A DNA stretch of 9,553 nucleotides from Flavipsychrobacter stenotrophus (lineage in GTDB: Bacteria; Bacteroidota; Bacteroidia; Chitinophagales; Chitinophagaceae): positions 1-9,553 of the forward strand of contig CANBTK010000037.1 of NCBI GenBank assembly GCA_947372365.1, given 5' to 3'. Under the pieces are notes generated by a model, which had not been told where the DNA came from, did not search any database, and saw only the letters and a program-made list of their open reading frames with translations. A program made the translations under genes and the position numbers. How positions within the stretch are numbered: the stretch's first letter is position 1; each line of letters opens with the position of its first letter. Below are positions 5,773 to 9,553 of this stretch, piece after piece.

Positions 5773-7410
5773 CTATGCCTGTTGTGCTGGCGGTGCTGGT
5801 GGCGGCGGAGGTGCATCCTTAGGTGGCTGCCCCTGCTGCCCTCCCTGTGGGCGCTGGTTACGTGGCCTGTTATTGTTTTGTGGCTTTGGGCCTTGCCTTT
5901 GTTGTTGGTTAGGGTTTTTATTAGGCTGCTGTGCTGCTGGGTTAGCTGCACCTTCACCACCACCCTCTTGCGGAGGCGCTGCATTGGGTTGCCTTGGTGG
6001 CCTTGGCTGCTGCGGTGGCCTAGGCCCTTGCTTTTGCTGGGGCTGGTTAGGCTTTGGCTGTTGTTGTGGCCTTGGCTGCTGGTTAGGGCGGGCCTCCTGT
6101 GCCGGCCTCGGTTCCTGGCCAGCCTGTGGCTCCTGCCCTGGTTGCTGTTGCGGCTTAGGCCTGTTATTATTTTGCGGCCGGTTGCCTTGTGGCCGGTTGC
6201 CGCCACCCTGCTGTGGCCTAGGCCCCTGTGGGTTACCTGTACCGTCGCCGGCAGGCCTGGTGCCTTGCTGTGGCTTATTGCCGCCAGATTTTTTCTTTTT
6301 GCTGTTTTTTTCCAGGTTTTTGAGGGTAATGAGGCCTACATCATTCACGAAGCCAGCATCTACCTTTATGCCGCCGTCTTTTTCACGCTTGGCTTCTAGT
6401 TCTACAGGCTGCAGGTCATCTGGCTTTTGCCCCAGCTTGTTCATCTTCATTATCTCCTTCACCCTGTCAATACTCAATGGGTATTGCTTATTGTGGTCGC
6501 TGAAGCTATACCACATCAGGTTCTTGAAGATATCCCTTTTCTGCAAGTGGGCTACGCCCTTGGTTGTTTCTATAGAGTCGGCATGGTGCGGGAATACCGA
6601 CAATGCATCCATATAGGTATCCAGCTCGTAGTTAAGGCAGCATTTCAGCCTGCCGCACTGGCCCGATAGCTTGGTCTGGTTAATAGATAAATTCTGGTAG
6701 CGGGCAGCAGTAGTGTTTACGGATTTAAAATCAGAAAGCCATGTGCTGCAGCACAATTCCCTGCCGCATGAGCCTATGCCACCCACTTTACCACTTTCCT
6801 GGCGGGCACCAATCTGGCGCATTTCCACCTTCATTTTAAAGTCGTTGGCAAATAGTTTTATGAGCTCACGGAAATCAACCCTTTGGTCTGCGGTATAAAA
6901 GAATGTGCCTTTTTTGCTATCGGCCTGTACTTCTACCTCGCACAATTTCATGTCCAGATTAAGGCCTCGGGCAATAGCACGCGACCTTATCAGCACTTCA
7001 GGCTCACGGCCTTTCTGTGCTGTGCACATCACCAGTTCATCTTCAGTAGCCTTGTGCAGCACCCTTTTGGTGACGCCATTTTCAGTAACGCTGTATTTTT
7101 TCATCTGCAGCTTTACCAGTTCGCCCGTAAGGCTTACCTGCCCAACATCATACCCGCCAACGCCTTCTACAGTTATCCAGTCGTTCTTTTCCAGTATAAA
7201 GTGTGTATTGTTCCTGAAAAATTCTTTGCGGCTGCCTTGATTAAACGAAACCTCTATTATAGGGTAAGGCTTGGCGCCATCGTGAAGGGGCAGTGTGCTC
7301 AGCCAGTCATGTACATTTAACCTGTTACACCCACCTGAACTGCAACCTCCATTACTTTTACATCCGGACGGCTTCCCATCGGAACCCGTTCCGCAACTAC
7401 CACATCCCAT
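5773..7410 (-). CDS. ricT: PSP1/RicT-like protein with long disordered PQN-rich tail
   Basis: A 545-aa cytoplasmic protein. The core (about 45-340) is the PSP1 domain family, whose Bacillus member RicT (YaaT) works in a complex affecting mRNA maturation and development. Diagnostic segments are GIGSCGRELCCSTWL (C215, C220, C221) and LSGQCGRLKCCLNYE (C252, C257, C258), the conserved cysteines tied to iron-sulphur or metal binding in the family. The N-terminus adds a Cys/Gly-rich stretch with C3, C6, C17, C23 and C28, a possible further metal site. After a Lys-rich hinge (KKKK at 371-374), residues of about 380-545 form a low-complexity tail of Pro, Gln, Asn, Gly and Arg with recurring RPQ, NRP and PQQ units, ending in a polyproline run. 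Such tails suggest RNA binding or condensate formation, which is inference. The ATG at 7410 is well placed. The gene symbol follows the family, not proven orthology. Confidence 0.9.
   Translation of the reverse strand: MGCGSCGTGSDGKPSGCKSNGGCSSGGCNRLNVHDWLSTLPLHDGAKPYPIIEVSFNQGSRKEFFRNNTHFILEKNDWITVEGVGGYDVGQVSLTGELVKLQMKKYSVTENGVTKRVLHKATEDELVMCTAQKGREPEVLIRSRAIARGLNLDMKLCEVEVQADSKKGTFFYTADQRVDFRELIKLFANDFKMKVEMRQIGARQESGKVGGIGSCGRELCCSTWLSDFKSVNTTAARYQNLSINQTKLSGQCGRLKCCLNYELDTYMDALSVFPHHADSIETTKGVAHLQKRDIFKNLMWYSFSDHNKQYPLSIDRVKEIMKMNKLGQKPDDLQPVELEAKREKDGGIKVDAGFVNDVGLITLKNLEKNSKKKKSGGNKPQQGTRPAGDGTGNPQGPRPQQGGGNRPQGNRPQNNNRPKPQQQPGQEPQAGQEPRPAQEARPNQQPRPQQQPKPNQPQQKQGPRPPQQPRPPRQPNAAPPQEGGGEGAANPAAQQPNKNPNQQQRQGPKPQNNNRPRNQRPQGGQQGQPPKDAPPPPPAPPAQQA
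5776..6273 (-). repeat. Low-complexity coding repeat (PQN/RPQ-rich tail)
   Basis: About 500 bases coding for the tail of the RicT-like protein, made of irregular short units such as RPQ, RPQNNNRP, QEPRPAQEARP and PQQPRPP. The compositional bias opens long reading frames on the opposite strand and in other frames. These translate to Trp/Leu/Cys-rich nonsense and are not genes. Confidence 0.85.
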
Positions 7411-7545
7411 TTAAAAAATATTTATATTGAGCAACTGCAAAATGGCCACGCTATTATATATTACTGACACCAACTATCGTTGTTCCCTCGCTGCACCGGC
7501 CAGCTTTACACTGCTGATTGTTTAAAAATAATTGTTTTATCCTTA

Positions 7546-7561
7546 CAAACCTACAAAATTA
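7546..7561 (-). promoter_or_regulatory. Candidate promoter of the RicT-like gene with tandem -7 elements
   Basis: On the minus strand two exact TAnnTTTG matches stand directly end to end: TAATTTTG (7561-7554) and TAGGTTTG (7553-7546). The second has GTG in place of TTG 19 nt upstream; the first has only a T-rich run there. Either would give a leader of about 130-140 nt before the ATG at 7410. Sequence match only. Confidence 0.45.
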
Positions 7562-7616
7562 TTAACAGGGAACACGAAAAAAAGGTAAAAGCCCCTGAAA
7601 ATTACAGGCTGCTAAC

Positions 7617-7648
7617 AAAATAAAAAGGGCCCAGAACACCGAACCCTT
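7617..7648 (-). terminator. Intrinsic terminator of the DEAD-box helicase gene
   Basis: On the minus strand AAGGGTTCGG pairs with CTGGGCCCTT around a 4-nt loop (7648-7625), 10 bp including three G-U pairs, followed by TTTATTTT (through 7617). It lies about 35 nt past the helicase stop codon and separates it from the RicT-like gene, so the two are probably separate transcripts. Confidence 0.78.
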
Positions 7649-7681
7649 ACAAAAATGCAATACTATGTTAGTTGTTATGCC

Positions 7682-8905
7682 CTATTTCTTCTTTTTAAAT
7701 TTGCTGTACTTTTTCTTCTTCGGCTTATCGCTTTGCTCGCCTAAAACAGGCGTGGGGCCAAATTCTTCAGGCACCTCGGCTTTCGTAACTTCCTTGCCCA
7801 GCAATTTTTCTATCCTTACAAACTTATATTGCTCGTGCTCGCTTACCAGTGTAAGCGCAGTGCCCTTGGTGGCGGCACGGGCAGTACGGCCAATACGGTG
7901 TATATAGTCTTCGCCATCGTGCGGCACGTCAAAATTGATAACCAGGTCAATATCTTCTATATCAATACCACGGCTCAGGATATCGGTAGCTACCAGTATT
8001 TTAAGTTTATGGTTTTTGAAATCCAGCAATACCTGTTCGCGTTTTTCCTGCTCCAGGTCGCTCTGTATCTGGTCAACCGAAAATTTAGAGCGCTTGAGCT
8101 CTTCGCAAAGCTTCTTTACGCTTAGCTTGCTGGAACAGAATATGAGTACGCTACCCCACTGCTGCTGTTTCAGTATATGTTTTACCAATGGTATCTTTTG
8201 CCCGTCAAATACCCAGTATGCCTGTTGTACTATCTGCTCCGGCGGCTTCGATATGGCTATATTAATTTCAACGGGGTTTTGCAGTATGCTATTAGCTAGT
8301 TTACGCATTGCAGGCGGCATGGTAGCCGAGAACATCAGGTTCTGCCTGTCCTTGGGCATGTAGGATATTATTTTGATAAGGTCTTCAAAAAAGCCCATAT
8401 CCAGCATGCGGTCTGCTTCGTCAAGTATCAGGTAGCGGAGGCTATCCAGCTTTACATAGCCCATATTCAGGTGCGATATCATGCGCCCCGGGGTGCAGAT
8501 AACTATATCGCAGCCGGTAACCAGCGCCTTGCGCTCGGCGGCAAACAAAGTGCCGCTGCCACCGCCATAAACAGCGATAGAGCTAATTGATGTATAATAA
8601 GCAATCCCTTCCAGTGTTTGTGCTATCTGTACAGCAAGTTCCCGCGTTGGCACAATAATCATTGAGTTGATTTTGTGCTCAGGGTGCGGCTCCGTAATCA
8701 GCTTGTGTATTACCGGCAATAAAAATGCTGCGGTCTTTCCTGTGCCGGTTTGTGCAGCGGCAATAATATCCCTCCCGGCTATAATTGATGGTATTACCTG
8801 CTCCTGTACCGGAGTGGCTGTTGTGTAACCCATTGCATCAATACCATCCAGCAAATCATCGTTAAACCCAAAATTGTAAAAATCCAAAACTTGTCTATTT
8901 TTCAA
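7682..8905 (-). CDS. DEAD-box ATP-dependent RNA helicase
   Basis: A 407-aa RNA helicase that unwinds or remodels RNA duplexes with ATP, in ribosome assembly, mRNA turnover or cold response. All family motifs are present in order: Q motif (GYTTATPVQEQ, 26-36), I (AAQTGTGKT, 50-58), Ia (PTREL, 86-90), Ib (TPGR, 138-141), II (DEAD, 162-165), III (SAT, 193-195), IV (VLIFCSS), V (ATDILSRGID) and VI (HRIGRTAR, 336-343). A short C-terminal tail is very basic (KPKKKKYSKFKKKK) and probably binds RNA. There is no ATG at the front. The longest frame begins with TTG at 8905; a second TTG at 8887 (codon 7) fits homologue length and a candidate promoter (8906-8935) better. It has its own terminator. Which of the several Bacteroidota DEAD-box paralogues it is cannot be decided here. 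Confidence 0.95.
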   Translation of the reverse strand: MKNRQVLDFYNFGFNDDLLDGIDAMGYTTATPVQEQVIPSIIAGRDIIAAAQTGTGKTAAFLLPVIHKLITEPHPEHKINSMIIVPTRELAVQIAQTLEGIAYYTSISSIAVYGGGSGTLFAAERKALVTGCDIVICTPGRMISHLNMGYVKLDSLRYLILDEADRMLDMGFFEDLIKIISYMPKDRQNLMFSATMPPAMRKLANSILQNPVEINIAISKPPEQIVQQAYWVFDGQKIPLVKHILKQQQWGSVLIFCSSKLSVKKLCEELKRSKFSVDQIQSDLEQEKREQVLLDFKNHKLKILVATDILSRGIDIEDIDLVINFDVPHDGEDYIHRIGRTARAATKGTALTLVSEHEQYKFVRIEKLLGKEVTKAEVPEEFGPTPVLGEQSDKPKKKKYSKFKKKK

Positions 8906-8935
8906 TAAAGATAGTGTAGAAAACCGCTATTGCAA
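8906..8935 (-). promoter_or_regulatory. Candidate promoter of the helicase gene
   Basis: On the minus strand TTG (8935-8933), exactly 19 nt, then TATCTTTA (8913-8906), which differs from TAnnTTTG only at the last base. It abuts the TTG at 8905, so a transcript from it would start inside the first codons of the longest frame. That favours the later TTG start at 8887 if the promoter is real. Confidence 0.4.
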
Positions 8936-9034
8936 CGTTAATATCGTTTAACCACAAATGCGCCTGTTTTTGCCATCAAAAAAAGGAAACATTGAATAAG
9001 ACAAAAAAATATTCAGAAAGAGTGAAAAAAATAT

Positions 9035-9064
9035 TTTGCAGAATCGTAAAGTTCCCTATTTTTG
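9035..9064 (+). promoter_or_regulatory. Near-consensus promoter of tRNA-Asn
   Basis: TTTG (9035-9038), an 18-nt spacer, then TATTTTTG (9057-9064), an exact TAnnTTTG. Transcription would start near 9071, leaving a 5' extension of about 38 nt to be trimmed before the tRNA at 9109. The flanking region 8936-9034 is AT-rich and shows no gene. Confidence 0.75.
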
Positions 9065-9108
9065 CAATCCCAAAACGAACAAAACACTCGTTCACTACGG
9101 GAAAAAAT

Positions 9109-9182
9109 TCTTCCTTAGCTCAGTTGGTTAGAGCATCTGACTGTTAATCAGAGGGTCCCCCGTTCAAGTCGGGGAGGGAGAG
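9109..9182 (+). tRNA. tRNA-Asn (anticodon GTT)
   Basis: A full cloverleaf can be drawn. The acceptor stem pairs TCTTCCT (9109-9115) with AGGGAGA (9175-9181), with one G-U pair, and the discriminator is G9182. The D arm is GCTC/GAGC (9118-9134). The anticodon stem TCTGA/TCAGA encloses CTGTTAA, with GTT at 9143-9145. The variable loop is GGGTC and the T arm is CCCCG/CGGGG with loop TTCAAGT. The 3' CCA is not encoded (GCAG follows the stem) and must be added after transcription. Confidence 0.97.
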
Positions 9183-9185
9183 CAG

Positions 9186-9217
9186 AAAAAGGGTTCCGGT
9201 TTCGGATCCCTTTTTTT
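9186..9217 (+). terminator. Intrinsic terminator of tRNA-Asn
   Basis: GGGTTCCG (9191-9198) pairs with CGGATCCC (9203-9210) with one T-T mismatch, extended by flanking A and T runs, and followed by seven T (9211-9217). It starts 4 nt past the tRNA end, so the tRNA is transcribed alone. Confidence 0.85.
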
Positions 9218-9281
9218 ATGCCCTGTAGTTTTAAAAATTCCTGGGAGAATCTATAATTGACCAAATGAAGAACCAACAAAC

Positions 9282-9545
9282 ATGGATAATATACCTAAAG
9301 CTGACCAGGAAGAGAAAATGATTGTCTTTGGTATCGGCCACGCAGTAAAATCATTCCAAGAAATAAGAAACAAGATTGTTGATCAAGACAATTTCGATAA
9401 TTCGCGTCAATTTCTAGAAAGTGCAATATTCGACATCTTCAAAAAACGATACGACAATATTAATGATCCTGGATTGTACAAGACGATGTTCCTAAATGTT
9501 CTGAGGACCAAACAAGATGTGCTATTCGCACAAAAGGGTTATTAG
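9282..9545 (+). CDS. Small hypothetical protein
   Basis: An 87-aa soluble protein with no signal peptide, membrane segment, cysteine or motif that I recognise. It is rich in charged and aromatic residues (FQEIRNKIVDQDNF, then IFDIFKKRYDNIND) and is predicted mostly helical. ATG at 9282, TAG at 9543-9545, with no clear ribosome site. Its base composition is more AT-rich than the helicase and RicT-like genes, and its codons (CGT, GGA, CTA) differ from theirs, which hints at recent acquisition behind the tRNA gene. It is long enough and protein-like enough to be real, but no function can be assigned. Confidence 0.55.
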   Translation: MDNIPKADQEEKMIVFGIGHAVKSFQEIRNKIVDQDNFDNSRQFLESAIFDIFKKRYDNINDPGLYKTMFLNVLRTKQDVLFAQKGY

Positions 9546-9553
9546 ACCGTACA

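Noticed and set aside
5776..6273. Possible CRISPR-like or tandem repeat array
   Set aside because: Repeat units are short, irregular and in frame with the RicT-like protein; there are no uniform repeats or spacers.
5686..6616. Long plus-strand reading frames opposite the RicT-like tail
   Set aside because: They are Trp/Leu/Cys-rich artefacts of the biased sequence coding for PQN repeats on the other strand.
7584..7613. Second hairpin downstream of the helicase (AGCC...GGGCT on the minus strand)
   Set aside because: The stem needs a two-base bulge and is weak; the main terminator at 7617-7648 already explains the 3' end.
9175..9217. Phage attachment site at the tRNA 3' end
   Set aside because: No second copy or integrase is visible in the window, and the tRNA terminator follows directly; kept only as a question about the region beyond the edge.

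Overview
The window looks like a chromosomal segment of a Bacteroidota bacterium, probably of the Chitinophagales/Sphingobacteriales kind. Several things point there: promoters matching the Bacteroidota primary-sigma pattern (TTG, about 19 nt, TAnnTTTG) at 2588-2617 and 9035-9064; start codons mostly without Shine-Dalgarno sequences; frequent AGG (Arg) and ATA (Ile) codons; a TPR/HisKA_2 sensor kinase paired with a LytTR regulator; a PSP1/RicT protein with a long tail; and a tRNA gene without an encoded CCA. The genus assignment is inference.

Layout. (1) Positions 1-3051, minus strand: a LytTR response regulator cut by the left edge, its TPR histidine kinase 13 nt upstream, then a small lipoprotein gene with a strong intrinsic terminator. 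The kinase promoter appears to be embedded in that terminator. (2) Positions 3052-3557: about 500 bases without a confident gene, holding an imperfect hairpin and a protein-like plus-strand reading frame without an ATG. (3) Positions 3558-5655, plus strand: a two-gene unit of unknown function. The first gene encodes a helix-turn-helix/HNH-like zinc-fold protein in which the usual catalytic histidine seems to be lost. The second encodes a predicted HExxH...ExxCD zinc metallopeptidase. This is the accessory-looking part and the best candidate for an undescribed system. (4) Positions 5773-8905, minus strand: housekeeping genes. A DEAD-box RNA helicase with a basic tail has its own terminator, followed by a PSP1/RicT-like protein with a tail of about 170 residues rich in Pro, Gln, Asn and Arg. 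(5) Positions 9035-9545, plus strand: tRNA-Asn(GTT) with a near-consensus promoter and terminator, then a small AT-rich hypothetical gene.

Functionally, the left block is a two-component system that probably senses through periplasmic TPRs and transcribes through a LytTR DNA-binding domain. The helicase and RicT-like protein both plausibly act on RNA, but they appear to be separate transcription units. The 3558-5655 pair resembles regulator/metallopeptidase modules (compare ImmR/ImmA), and its HNH-like fold is one often seen in anti-phage proteins. A defence or stress role is inference only.
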